Source: Burkholderia contaminans (GTDB lineage Bacteria > Pseudomonadota > Gammaproteobacteria > Burkholderiales > Burkholderiaceae). From it: a stretch of DNA of 64,000 bases. The translations under genes and the position numbers were made by a program. The notes under the pieces are model-generated. The model worked only from the letters and a program-made list of their open reading frames with translations. It had not been told where the DNA came from and did no database searches. The stretch covers positions 2,728,001 through 2,792,000 of the forward strand of contig NZ_CP090641.1 of NCBI RefSeq assembly GCF_029633825.1, in the 5' to 3' direction. This document shows, piece after piece, positions 20,800 through 29,034 of the stretch (positions are counted from its first letter, which is position 1; every line of letters starts with the position of its first letter).

Positions 20800-21270
20800 T
20801 CAGTCGCGCTCGCGCCCTGTGTAGGCGAAACGGAGGCCGTCGCCGAGCGTGCACTGGAAGACCTGGGCCGGCGCGACCGGCTGATACGTCGTTGGTGAAA
20901 GCGAGCGCACCGTCACGGTCGCGCTTTCATCCTGCATGACGCGGTACTGGATCAGCTCCAGCACCGGCGAGCCGCTGGGCTGGACGGTAAGGTGCTGGTT
21001 GGCGAATGCGAGCGTATTGCCACCGACTTCCATGAAGTCGCGTATCGCGAAGCCGCCCGATACGGTGGGCACCGTTACCTTCGCTTGAGCCGGCTGCGCG
21101 TTCTGGCACTGGGTCGGTGAAAAGATTGCAGTCACGGTCACGCCGGCAAACAGCCGCGTGCGCAACTGTCGATACGAATTGACGTTGTCAGGCTGGGGGC
21201 TCGCGGCTGTTGCCGCGAGACTGGTTGCCGCACCCGCGGCAACAAGAACAATGGCGAAGCGATTCAGCAT
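20800..21270 (-). CDS. VirK-family secreted protein
   Basis: A 156-residue predicted exported protein: signal peptide to about residue 25 (MLNRFAIVLVAAGAATSLA), then a domain resembling VirK. The matching pattern is a YRQLRTRLFAGVTVTAIF segment with a nearby cysteine, GGFAIRDFMEVGGNTLAFAN, QHLTVQPSGSPVLELIQYRV, and a closing cysteine before GDGLRFAY. VirK proteins are periplasmic or secreted and were named from Agrobacterium virulence loci; their biochemical role is unclear. ATG 21270 begins the signal peptide; the frame extends 18 codons upstream without support. It stands alone. Confidence 0.7.
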   Translation of the reverse strand: MLNRFAIVLVAAGAATSLAATAASPQPDNVNSYRQLRTRLFAGVTVTAIFSPTQCQNAQPAQAKVTVPTVSGGFAIRDFMEVGGNTLAFANQHLTVQPSGSPVLELIQYRVMQDESATVTVRSLSPTTYQPVAPAQVFQCTLGDGLRFAYTGRERD

Positions 21271-21349
21271 TTTCCTGTCTCCGTGCGATGAAACCACGGG
21301 CACGATAGCACGGTGCGCAGGCATTATTCAGACGGTTCGGTCACGGCAG

Positions 21350-21961
21350 CTACTGCCTCGCACCTGCATGCCGCAGCGCGTCAGCGGCTTCCGTGTTGTC
21401 GTGCGACCGCGCGAGCTGCAGCAGCGACTGGCCGCGCCGATCGACATGATTCGGATTCGCGCCACGCGCGACGAGGAGCGGAATCAGGTCGAAACGATTG
21501 AACAGCGTGGCGAATCCCAGTGCGGTTTCTCCGGCGCCGTTCGTCTGGTCGATCGGGCATGGCGTGTCGATCAGGCGCCGCGCGATGTCCGGTTCGTTCC
21601 TGAAGAGGGCGCCCATCAGCGCCGTGTTGCCGTGACGGTCACCGGTGCACGCGTTGGCGCCGGCCGACAGCAGATAGTCGAGCGCGGCGGGCTGGCCGTC
21701 GTAGGACGCGAGTATCACGGCCGTATAGCCGTGGCTGTCGGTGGCGTCGACGGGATAGCCGGCTTCGTGCAATGCGCGCAGGATGTCGACGCGTCCGACA
21801 CGGGCGGCGTCGAACCAGTCGCCGTCGTAGCGGCGCAGCGCGGCAGGGTCGGCCGGCGAGTATGCCGGCTGGTCGGGAAGGTGTGCGCAACCGGTGATTG
21901 CGGCCAGAGCCAGGACCGTTGCGGTCGCGCGGATCGCGTGTGTCAGGCGTTTGGATTGCAT
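21350..21961 (-). CDS. ankB: Ankyrin-repeat lipoprotein, catalase partner (AnkB-like)
   Basis: A 203-residue protein with a lipoprotein signal (lipobox ITGC near residue 25) and four to five ankyrin repeats over residues about 45-200, with typical GYTAVILAS, GNTALMGAL and GETALGFAT turns. It lies 75 bases downstream of a periplasmic-type catalase gene. In Pseudomonas aeruginosa an ankyrin protein AnkB is encoded with KatB and is needed for full catalase activity, so a role as inner-membrane partner of the catalase is a reasonable inference. ATG 21961 starts the lipoprotein signal. Confidence 0.82.
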   Translation of the reverse strand: MQSKRLTHAIRATATVLALAAITGCAHLPDQPAYSPADPAALRRYDGDWFDAARVGRVDILRALHEAGYPVDATDSHGYTAVILASYDGQPAALDYLLSAGANACTGDRHGNTALMGALFRNEPDIARRLIDTPCPIDQTNGAGETALGFATLFNRFDLIPLLVARGANPNHVDRRGQSLLQLARSHDNTEAADALRHAGARQ

Positions 21962-22036
21962 GAGGATGTCCTGATGAGGGGAGGGTCGACGTGCGTGGTA
22001 CAACCCCGCACGTCGACGGCAACCTGAATCGCGGGA

Positions 22037-23572
22037 TCAGTTCTCGCTCAGCTTTGCGGCGAGCGCTTGCACTTGCCCGACGTCGGCGTGAACGGCCTGC
22101 GCGAGACGCGTGCCGTAGTCGGCATCGGCCTTGTAGAAGTACGACAGCATCGCGTACTGGTTGTGCGCGTTCGTCACCTTGCCGAGATCACCGGACAGCG
22201 CAGTGATCAGGTCGTCCTTGTCCTGCTGCGACAGGCCGCGGTAGTACTCGCCTGCCTGGCGGAACCTCAGCTTCTTGTGGATCGCTTCCTGCTGCGTCGT
22301 GCCGTTGAGCGCCGTGCGAACGGATTTGTACTGCGGATCCGGTGCGAGTTCATGCAGCGTGGACGGTTCGTAGTTCACCTCGCCCTTGCGGTCGCCGGCG
22401 TTCATCTTGCCGTCCTGGTTGTTGTTGGCCACCGGCACGACGGGCCGGTTGATCGGCAGGTCCATGTAGTTCGCGCCGAGCCGGTACATCTGCGTGTCGG
22501 CGTACGCGAACAGCCGGTCCTGCAGCATCCGGTCTTCGGACGGTTCGATGCCGGGCACGAGCCGCGACGGCGCGAACGCCGATTCCTCGGTCGACTGGAA
22601 GTAGTTGTCGGGCACGCGGTTCAGCGTCATCGTGCCGATCTTGCGCTCGGGCACACCGGCCCACACCTTCGTGTCGTCCAGCGCATCGAAGTCGAAACGG
22701 TTCAGGTCCTGCGGCGTGAGCACCTGCACGTACAGATCCCACTTCGGGAAGTCGCCTTGCTTGAGTGCGCCGTACAGGTCGTTCGTCATCATGTTCCAGT
22801 CGCGCCCGATCGATGCGTCGATCTCTTGCGGACGCAGTCCGTGCACGCCTTGCTGGCTTTTCCAGTGGAACTTCACGTAGTGCACGTCGCCGCGCGCATT
22901 GACGAACTTGAACGCATGCACCGCGAAGCCGTCCATGTGACGATACGAATCGGGCATGCCCGCATTCGTGTACAGCATCGTCAGCATGTGCGTCGCTTCG
23001 GGTGTATGCGCGAAGAAGTCGAATGCGAGGTTTGGATCCTGCACGCCGGTCACGGCGCTCGGCTTGTTCGCGTGAACGAAGTCGGGGAACTTGATGCCGT
23101 CGCGAATGAAGAACACGGGCCAGTTGATGCCGACCATGTCCCAGTTGCCCTGTTGCGTATAGAACTTCACCGCGAAACCGCGCGGATCGCGCGCCTGTTC
23201 AGGTGAGCCGCGATAGCCCATCACGGTGGAGAAGCGCACGAACACGGGTGTGCGGGTACCGGGCGTGAAGACCTTCGCTTTTGTCAGGTTCGAGATGTCG
23301 GCGGTGGGCACGAACTCGCCGAATGCGCCGGTGCCGCGTGCATGCACGACACGTTCAGGAATGCGCTCGCGATCGAAGCGCTGCAGTTTCTCGATGAGTG
23401 CGGAGTCTTGCAGGAGTACGGGGCCGGCAGGGCCCGCCGTCTGCGAATTCTCGTTGTCGCCGACGGGGGCACCCGTGTCTCGCGTGAGTTCGGCGGCATG
23501 GGGGGACGCGGAAAGTGCAACGCAGATCGCAGCGATTGCGTGTCTCAGCACGCGATGGGAGGATGAGGACAT
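22037..23572 (-). CDS. katB: Catalase with signal peptide (KatB type)
   Basis: A 511-residue monofunctional heme catalase, which dismutates hydrogen peroxide to water and oxygen. A signal peptide of about 27 residues points to the periplasm. The active-site histidine lies in FDRERIPERVVHARGTGAFG, the conserved distal region PVFFIRDGIKFPDFVHANKP follows, and the proximal heme-ligand tyrosine lies in RLFAYADTQMYRLG. Residues typical of small-subunit clade III catalases are present. aaggag sits nine bases before ATG 23572. The ankyrin gene downstream forms an ankB-katB-like operon, which is usually controlled by OxyR in relatives. Confidence 0.93.
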   Translation of the reverse strand: MSSSSHRVLRHAIAAICVALSASPHAAELTRDTGAPVGDNENSQTAGPAGPVLLQDSALIEKLQRFDRERIPERVVHARGTGAFGEFVPTADISNLTKAKVFTPGTRTPVFVRFSTVMGYRGSPEQARDPRGFAVKFYTQQGNWDMVGINWPVFFIRDGIKFPDFVHANKPSAVTGVQDPNLAFDFFAHTPEATHMLTMLYTNAGMPDSYRHMDGFAVHAFKFVNARGDVHYVKFHWKSQQGVHGLRPQEIDASIGRDWNMMTNDLYGALKQGDFPKWDLYVQVLTPQDLNRFDFDALDDTKVWAGVPERKIGTMTLNRVPDNYFQSTEESAFAPSRLVPGIEPSEDRMLQDRLFAYADTQMYRLGANYMDLPINRPVVPVANNNQDGKMNAGDRKGEVNYEPSTLHELAPDPQYKSVRTALNGTTQQEAIHKKLRFRQAGEYYRGLSQQDKDDLITALSGDLGKVTNAHNQYAMLSYFYKADADYGTRLAQAVHADVGQVQALAAKLSEN

Positions 23573-23882
23573 GACGATGGAACTCCTTGAATCCGATCGG
23601 TGGTGGGGAAGCCGACTGAATTAGAAGAGATCGTCAGACGATTGGCTAATTGATATTGGATATGTTTCCGATAGCGGCGGCGTCGATGCGGCGTGAGCGC
23701 GGCTTTCATCGGCGCAGACGATGAATATTGTTGCGTGCGCAATGGGGTTGTTGCGTCGCGCATCGTGAAGCGGGCCGTGAGCGTCGAACGTGGACGCATT
23801 GAAGTCTTGCGATTCGCATATCGAGCGTCGGCGCCGCAACAGCCTCGACCAACCCGGCCGTGCGGCACCGATCAACTCGGCA
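23573..23882. other. Upstream region of katB
   Basis: A 310-base gap between katB and the outer-membrane efflux gene, both on the minus strand. It includes an A+T-rich stretch at about 23620-23665 and the 13-base palindrome at 23630-23642. No credible gene. Confidence 0.45.
23630..23642. promoter_or_regulatory. Palindrome upstream of katB
   Basis: atcgtc-a-gacgat is a perfect inverted repeat 58 bases before the katB start in an A+T-rich promoter-like stretch. It could be an operator. It does not match the OxyR consensus well enough to assign it. Confidence 0.3.
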
Positions 23883-25370
23883 TCAACCCGCGCCCGCTTG
23901 CCACCCGAGCCCCAGGTTCTTCTGCAGCGACACGTAGTCCTTGATCAGCTCGGCCTGCCCGGCGATCACGTTCTGTTGCGCGGACAGCGCTTCGCGCTGC
24001 GTATCGAGCAGGTCGATCATCGATGCGACGCCCGCGCGATAGCGCTCGTCCATCAGCGCCCGGGAATGCACGGCCGACGTCTGCACCTTGGTGAGCGCAA
24101 CGACGTGTTCGCGCTGGTGCCCGTAACGCTGTAACGCCGTGTTGGCATCCTGCAGGGCGCCGAGCACCGCCTTCTGATAATTCGCTTCCGCTTCGTCGCG
24201 CGACGCTTCGGCCGCGCGCACCGCTCCGCGCGTGCGCCCGAAGTCGAGAATGTTCCATTGCAGATACGGTGCACCGACCCACGTGAAATTCTGCTTGCGG
24301 AACAGGTGGCCGGGGTCGGTCGCGCTGAAGCCGAGATCGCCGAGCAGCGTCACCTTCGGGAAATAATCGGCGACGTGCTCGCCGATTTGCGCGTTGCTCG
24401 ATGCAAGCCGGCGTTCGGCCGCGCGAATGTCGGGGCGCTGCTTCAGCAGCGTGGCCGGATCGCCGATCGCGACGCTGCCGGGCAGTGTCGGCAGCGGCGC
24501 GTCCGGTGTCGACAGTGCTGCGTCGAGTGCACCGGGCGCGCGGCCCGTCAGGATCGCGAGCCGGTCGAGCGACTCCGTGACTTGAGCGTCAAGCGGGATC
24601 AGCGACGCGCGCGTGGTTTCGACCTGTGTGGTCAGGCGCTCGAGATCCACGTCGGCCGCGACGCCGCGCGCACGGCGCTGCTGCGTGAGTTCGAGCATCC
24701 GTTGCTGCAACTCGGCGGTGCGCCGCGACAGCGCAAGCCGCTGCTGCTGGTCGCGCAGGTCGACGTATGCATTCGCGACTTCGGCCGCGATCGACACCTG
24801 CGTGTCGGCGAGATCGGCATCGACCGCTTCCGCCTGCGCGGATGCTGCTTCGACCGCGCGGCGCGTGCCGCCGAACAGGTCGATTTCCCAGGTTGCGTCG
24901 AAGCCTGCCGAATACAGCTGTAGCGGGCCCGAGCCACCCAGCGACGGCGAGGTGCCGCTCGATTGGCTCGAACCGTTCGACGGCAGCAGCGAACCGAGCG
25001 CGCTGACGTCCGGCTCGCGCATGCGGATGGCGGCGACGGTGGCCGACGACTTCGGCAACTGGGCCGCACGTTGTTGCGAGAGCTGCGCGCGCGAGGCGCG
25101 CAAGCGGGCCTGCGCCGCGTGCAGATCGGGGTTGTACGCGAGCGCGGCGGTGATCAGGTCGTCGAGCTGGCGATCGTTGAGCGCATGCCACCATGCGCTC
25201 GGCGCGGGCGCAGCGGGGTCGACGCCGGAGGCAGGCGCGCGCACGAAGGTCGGCGCATCCGGTGCGGCGGGCGCGCCGCGGTAGTCGGGGCCGACCGTGC
25301 AGCCGGCGAGCAGGCACGCGGCCGCGCACAGCGTGAGCGCAGGGCGGCGGGGCAGGGAGAAGGGTTTCAT
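23883..25370 (-). CDS. Outer-membrane efflux lipoprotein (NodT/OprM type)
   Basis: A 495-residue TolC-like outer-membrane factor. The lipobox LLAGC lies near residue 24 (CTVGPDYRGA follows), the classical NodT-family start. Two repeated efflux-protein halves cover about residues 70-270 and 285-480, rich in long Ala/Leu/Gln helices that form the periplasmic tunnel, with the family motif RPDIRAAERRLASSNAQIG around residue 315. It is the third gene of an EmrA-EmrB-type operon and follows the MFS gene by 13 bases, so it likely supplies the outer-membrane channel. Confidence 0.92.
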   Translation of the reverse strand: MKPFSLPRRPALTLCAAACLLAGCTVGPDYRGAPAAPDAPTFVRAPASGVDPAAPAPSAWWHALNDRQLDDLITAALAYNPDLHAAQARLRASRAQLSQQRAAQLPKSSATVAAIRMREPDVSALGSLLPSNGSSQSSGTSPSLGGSGPLQLYSAGFDATWEIDLFGGTRRAVEAASAQAEAVDADLADTQVSIAAEVANAYVDLRDQQQRLALSRRTAELQQRMLELTQQRRARGVAADVDLERLTTQVETTRASLIPLDAQVTESLDRLAILTGRAPGALDAALSTPDAPLPTLPGSVAIGDPATLLKQRPDIRAAERRLASSNAQIGEHVADYFPKVTLLGDLGFSATDPGHLFRKQNFTWVGAPYLQWNILDFGRTRGAVRAAEASRDEAEANYQKAVLGALQDANTALQRYGHQREHVVALTKVQTSAVHSRALMDERYRAGVASMIDLLDTQREALSAQQNVIAGQAELIKDYVSLQKNLGLGWQAGAG

Positions 25371-25383
25371 CGCGTAAGACGGT

Positions 25384-26970
25384 TCAGTGGCCGGACGACA
25401 TCGGCTGCGGCCCGCGCGGCGTTCTCAGCAGCAGCGCGAGCGGCACGCAGGCGAGCAGCGCGAGGCCCAGCAGATAAAAGGTTTCGGAATAGGTCATCAC
25501 GACGGCCTGGATCTGGATCTGCTGCGCCAGCTGTCCGAGCGCGCGCATGTTCGAATACGCGAGATCGCCGGTGTGCGAGAACCAGTTGGCCGCGTAGGCC
25601 GACAGCCGGTCCTGCCCGATCAGCGAGTTCGCCGTCACCGATTCGCGCAGCGCGGCCGTATGGAAGGTCGTGCGCCGGTCGATCACGGTGCCGATGATCG
25701 CGAGCCCGATCGAGCCGCCGAGATTGCGCGCCATGTTGTAGAGCCCGGCTGCATCGCCCGAATCTTCGCGTGCGACGGCCGCCATCGATGCCTGGTTGAG
25801 CGGCATCATCGCGAGCATCTGCGCGACGCCGCGGATGAGCTGCGACCAGACGAAATCGTGGCCGACGCTTTGCGCAGTCAGGCTGATGTCGAGCATGCAG
25901 CTCAGGCAGAACAGCAGCAGCCCCGAGATCACGAGAATGCGGAAATCGACCTTGCCGAGCAGGCGCGGCAGGATCGGCATCACGAGAAACGCGGGCAGCC
26001 CCGACAGCAGCATGATCGCGCCCGCCTGCTCCGCGTTGTAGCCGGCGACGATCGCAAGGAACTGCGGCAGCAGGTAGGACACGCCATACAGCCCGGCACC
26101 GACCGCGGACACGATCACGATCACGCTCGCATAGCGCGGGTTGCGCATCAGCGACAACCGCATGATCGGCCGCTTCGCAAAGATCTGCGACAACGCGATC
26201 AGGATCATCCCGGCAAGCGACACGACGCTCAGCGTGACGATCATCTGCGATTCGAACCAGCGTTCGCGCTGGCCTTCCTCGAGCACGACGGTGAGCGAGC
26301 TCAGGCCGATCGCGAGACCGCAGATCCCGAGCCAGTCCGCGTTCAGGAATGAATGCCATTGCGGGCGGTCCGACGGCAGCCCGAATATCAACAGCGCCAT
26401 CAGCAACAGGCACACCGGCAGGTTCAGGAAAAAGCACCAGCTCCAGCTCACGTTTTCCGCGAGCCAGCCGCCGAGCACGGGGCCGAACAGCGGCCCGAGC
26501 AGGACGATCAGGCCGAACAGCGTCATGCCGACCGGCAACTGCGACAGCGGCAGCCGCGTGCGGATGATGGTTTGCGCCGTCGGGATCAGCGCACCGCCGG
26601 TGAAGCCCTGGCCGATCCGACCGGCGATCATCATCGGCAGCGAATGCGACCAGCCGCACATCATCGAGAAGGCAATGAACAACGCGGAGTTCGTCAGCAG
26701 GAAATTGCGCAGCCCGAACACGCGCGTGAGCCACGCGGCGAGCGGGATCATCACGATCTCCGACATCAGGTAGCCGGTCGAGATCCACGTGCCTTCGGTG
26801 CCGGTCGCGCCGATTTCACCCTGGATCTGCGGCAGCGCGGAGTTCGTGATCGAGATGTCGAGGGTCGCCATCAGCGCGCCGAGCGCGCCGGCCGCGACCG
26901 CGATCCAGTCGGTCACGCTCGCGCGGCCTTCGTGCGGCGGCGTGGGCATCGTGGCGGACGGCTCAGCCAT
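25384..26970 (-). CDS. DHA2-family MFS drug exporter (EmrB type)
   Basis: A 528-residue inner-membrane transporter with about 14 hydrophobic helices. The N-terminal motif DISITNSALPQIQGEIGATG and WISTGYLMSEIV, and the motif A-like GRIGQGFTGGALIPTAQ, are typical of EmrB proton-driven exporters. It overlaps the upstream adaptor gene by eight bases and precedes the outer-membrane factor, completing a tripartite pump spanning both membranes. Substrates cannot be read from sequence; hydrophobic drugs or aromatic acids are usual. Confidence 0.93.
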   Translation of the reverse strand: MAEPSATMPTPPHEGRASVTDWIAVAAGALGALMATLDISITNSALPQIQGEIGATGTEGTWISTGYLMSEIVMIPLAAWLTRVFGLRNFLLTNSALFIAFSMMCGWSHSLPMMIAGRIGQGFTGGALIPTAQTIIRTRLPLSQLPVGMTLFGLIVLLGPLFGPVLGGWLAENVSWSWCFFLNLPVCLLLMALLIFGLPSDRPQWHSFLNADWLGICGLAIGLSSLTVVLEEGQRERWFESQMIVTLSVVSLAGMILIALSQIFAKRPIMRLSLMRNPRYASVIVIVSAVGAGLYGVSYLLPQFLAIVAGYNAEQAGAIMLLSGLPAFLVMPILPRLLGKVDFRILVISGLLLFCLSCMLDISLTAQSVGHDFVWSQLIRGVAQMLAMMPLNQASMAAVAREDSGDAAGLYNMARNLGGSIGLAIIGTVIDRRTTFHTAALRESVTANSLIGQDRLSAYAANWFSHTGDLAYSNMRALGQLAQQIQIQAVVMTYSETFYLLGLALLACVPLALLLRTPRGPQPMSSGH

Positions 26971-28084
26971 GATGCGTCTCGTCGCGGGCCGAGCGCGTAT
27001 CGACGTCGACCGTCACCGACAGCCCCGGCAGCAGCATGCGCTGCGCGCGGGCGTTCGCGGCGAGGCGAATGCGCACCGGTACGCGCTGGACGATCTTCGT
27101 GAAGTTGCCGGTCGCATTCTCGGGCGGCAGCAGCGCGAATTGCGCGCCCGTGCCGGGGGCGAAGCTGTCGACCACGCCGGACAGCGCGCCGTCCGGCAGT
27201 GCGTCGACGTGCAGTTCGACGGGCTGGCCGATGCGCATGTTGCCGATCTGCGTTTCCTTGAAGTTCGCGACGAGGTAGATCGCGTCCACGGGCACGACGG
27301 TCAGCAGTCGCGTGCCGGGCTGCACGTATTGACCGACGCGCACCGTGCGATCGCCGACGCGGCCGGCGAGGGTGCTGCGCACGATCGTGTTGTCGAGGTC
27401 GAGCTGCGCCTGGGCGGCGCTGGCCTGCGCGGCTTCGAGCTGTGCGCGCGCCTGCTGGAGCTGCGCGGTGTACGACGCGATCTGCGTGCGGGCGGCAGCG
27501 ATCGACGCATTGTTCGCGGCGAATGTCGCGGCCGCCTGATCGCGCGTGCTCTTCAGGTCGGCCACGCGTTCGTGCGTTTCCGCGCCCGTCGCGGCGAGCG
27601 GCGCATAGCGCGCGTATTCGTCGCTGGCGTGCTGCGCGTTGATGCGCGACACCTTCGCCTGTGCGTCGGCCTGCTCGAGATTCGCATGCTGCTGGCTGAT
27701 GTCGGCCTCGGCGCGTGCGATGTCGGCACGGCGCGCGTCGACGGTCGCAAGCGATTGTGCAAGTGCGACCTGGTACTGGCGGACGTCGAGCCGCACGAGC
27801 GGGTCGCCGGCTTTCACGGCCTGGTTGTCGCGCACATACACGTCGGTCACGTAGCCAGCGACCTTCGGCGCGGCGGTCATGCTGTCGGCCTGCAGGTACG
27901 CGTCGTTGGTGCTTTCGATGAAGCGGCCGACCGTCCACCAGCGGCCGAGCCAGACTGCACCGCCGATGGCCGCGAGCACGGCGACGACGAGCAGGACGCG
28001 CCGCTTCGTGCCGTTGCCGTTTCGCGGCGTTGTTCCGTTTTCCTGACGATTTGCTTTCTGTGGCGAGTCTTGCAGCGTCGACAT
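26963..28084 (-). CDS. HlyD/EmrA-family membrane-fusion protein
   Basis: A 373-residue periplasmic adaptor. One transmembrane helix near residues 30-50 (VLLVVAVLAAIGGAVWLGRW) anchors it, followed by NDAYLQADSMTAAPKVAGYV, the start of the lipoyl-like domain, a long helical hairpin of Ala/Gln-rich sequence (about residues 100-210), and a beta-barrel domain. It links the EmrB-type pump to the outer-membrane factor. I place the start at ATG 28084 (MSTLQDSP); a TTG four codons upstream (28096) is possible. It is the first gene of the operon, divergent from TetR. Confidence 0.91.
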   Translation of the reverse strand: MSTLQDSPQKANRQENGTTPRNGNGTKRRVLLVVAVLAAIGGAVWLGRWWTVGRFIESTNDAYLQADSMTAAPKVAGYVTDVYVRDNQAVKAGDPLVRLDVRQYQVALAQSLATVDARRADIARAEADISQQHANLEQADAQAKVSRINAQHASDEYARYAPLAATGAETHERVADLKSTRDQAAATFAANNASIAAARTQIASYTAQLQQARAQLEAAQASAAQAQLDLDNTIVRSTLAGRVGDRTVRVGQYVQPGTRLLTVVPVDAIYLVANFKETQIGNMRIGQPVELHVDALPDGALSGVVDSFAPGTGAQFALLPPENATGNFTKIVQRVPVRIRLAANARAQRMLLPGLSVTVDVDTRSARDETHHG

Positions 28085-28100
28085 GCTGGCGTCCAATTTA

Positions 28101-28112
28101 TTCCAAGTGGAA
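28101..28112. promoter_or_regulatory. Candidate TetR operator
   Basis: ttcca-ag-tggaa is an inverted repeat in the 92-base gap between the efflux operon and its TetR gene. Related half-sites follow at 28119 (ttccagttg) and 28139 (tcaagtagaa). The stretch is A+T-rich and overlaps the region where both divergent promoters must lie. Confidence 0.45.
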
Positions 28113-28176
28113 GAATTATTCCAGTTGATAAAATTGTGTCAAGTAGAATGTCGATCGATCGAATGACGAGGAAGGC

Positions 28177-29007
28177 ATGAACGAAGCGAAGAAGCTGCGC
28201 CGTACGTCGGCGGGCGGCTACGCCCGCGGCGACGAAACGCGCCAGCGGATCATCGAGGCGGCGATCGAACTGTTCGGCGAGCGCGGGTTCGCGGGGGCAT
28301 CGACACGCGAAATCGCCGCGATGGCGGGCGTGAACGCGCCGGCGCTCCAGTACTACTTCGAGAACAAGGAAGGCGTGTACCGCGCGTGCGTGGAGACGAT
28401 CGCGGAGAACGGCTGGGAAGTGTTCGCACCGGCAGTCGGCCATGCGTGGGCGATGCTCGACGCGGACGCCGACGTCGACGCGCTGATCGACGCATTCGTC
28501 GGGCTGCTGCGTGCGCTCGCAGACCGGATGTTCACGGCGCCGAAGACGATGAACCAGCGGATGTTCTTCGCGCGCGAGCAAGGCGGCCAGGAGCCGGCGA
28601 GCGCGAGCGAAATCCTGATGAAGCGCATGCGCAAGCCGCTCAACGACGTGAGTGCCGAGCTGATCGGCCGTATTTCGGGGCGGCCGGCCAACGATCCTGT
28701 CACGCGGTTGCGCGCGCTGAGCCTGTTCGGGCAGATCACGGTATTCCACATCGCGCAGCGTTCGGCACTGCAGTTGCTCGAATGGGAGGCATTCGAAGGC
28801 GAGCGCGCGGCGCTGCTGACCGACACGATCGCCGAACAGACGCGCGTACTGCTCGAGCAATGGCACGCGCAGCGCGACGTATCGGCTGACGGCCCTCAAC
28901 GCTCGAAGCGGGGGCAGGGCGCGGCGGAGAAGCGCAGCGCAAAGGCGAAGGCATCGCCGCCCGCCGTGAAAGGCGCCGGGCGCCGGAACAAGCCCGCCGC
29001 GCGTTGA
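28177..29007 (+). CDS. TetR/AcrR-family regulator of the efflux operon
   Basis: A 276-residue repressor-type protein, longer than the usual 190-220. The N-terminal TetR helix-turn-helix is clear (TRQRIIEAAIELFGERGF, then STREIAAMAGVNAPALQYYF). The ligand domain resembles the CerR/DUF1956 class (VETIAENGWEVFAP and FFAREQGGQEPAS). A Lys/Ala/Arg-rich tail follows residue 240. ggaagg precedes ATG 28177. Its divergence from the pump genes, with an inverted repeat between, suggests it represses the pump and possibly itself. Confidence 0.9.
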   Translation: MNEAKKLRRTSAGGYARGDETRQRIIEAAIELFGERGFAGASTREIAAMAGVNAPALQYYFENKEGVYRACVETIAENGWEVFAPAVGHAWAMLDADADVDALIDAFVGLLRALADRMFTAPKTMNQRMFFAREQGGQEPASASEILMKRMRKPLNDVSAELIGRISGRPANDPVTRLRALSLFGQITVFHIAQRSALQLLEWEAFEGERAALLTDTIAEQTRVLLEQWHAQRDVSADGPQRSKRGQGAAEKRSAKAKASPPAVKGAGRRNKPAAR

Positions 29008-29034
29008 GCGCCGCGCGCCGTCGGCACCGGCCGG

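Noticed and set aside
23600..23660. OxyR-type binding site before katB
   Set aside because: The spacing of ATAG/CTAT-like half-sites does not fit the consensus; only a palindrome is reported.
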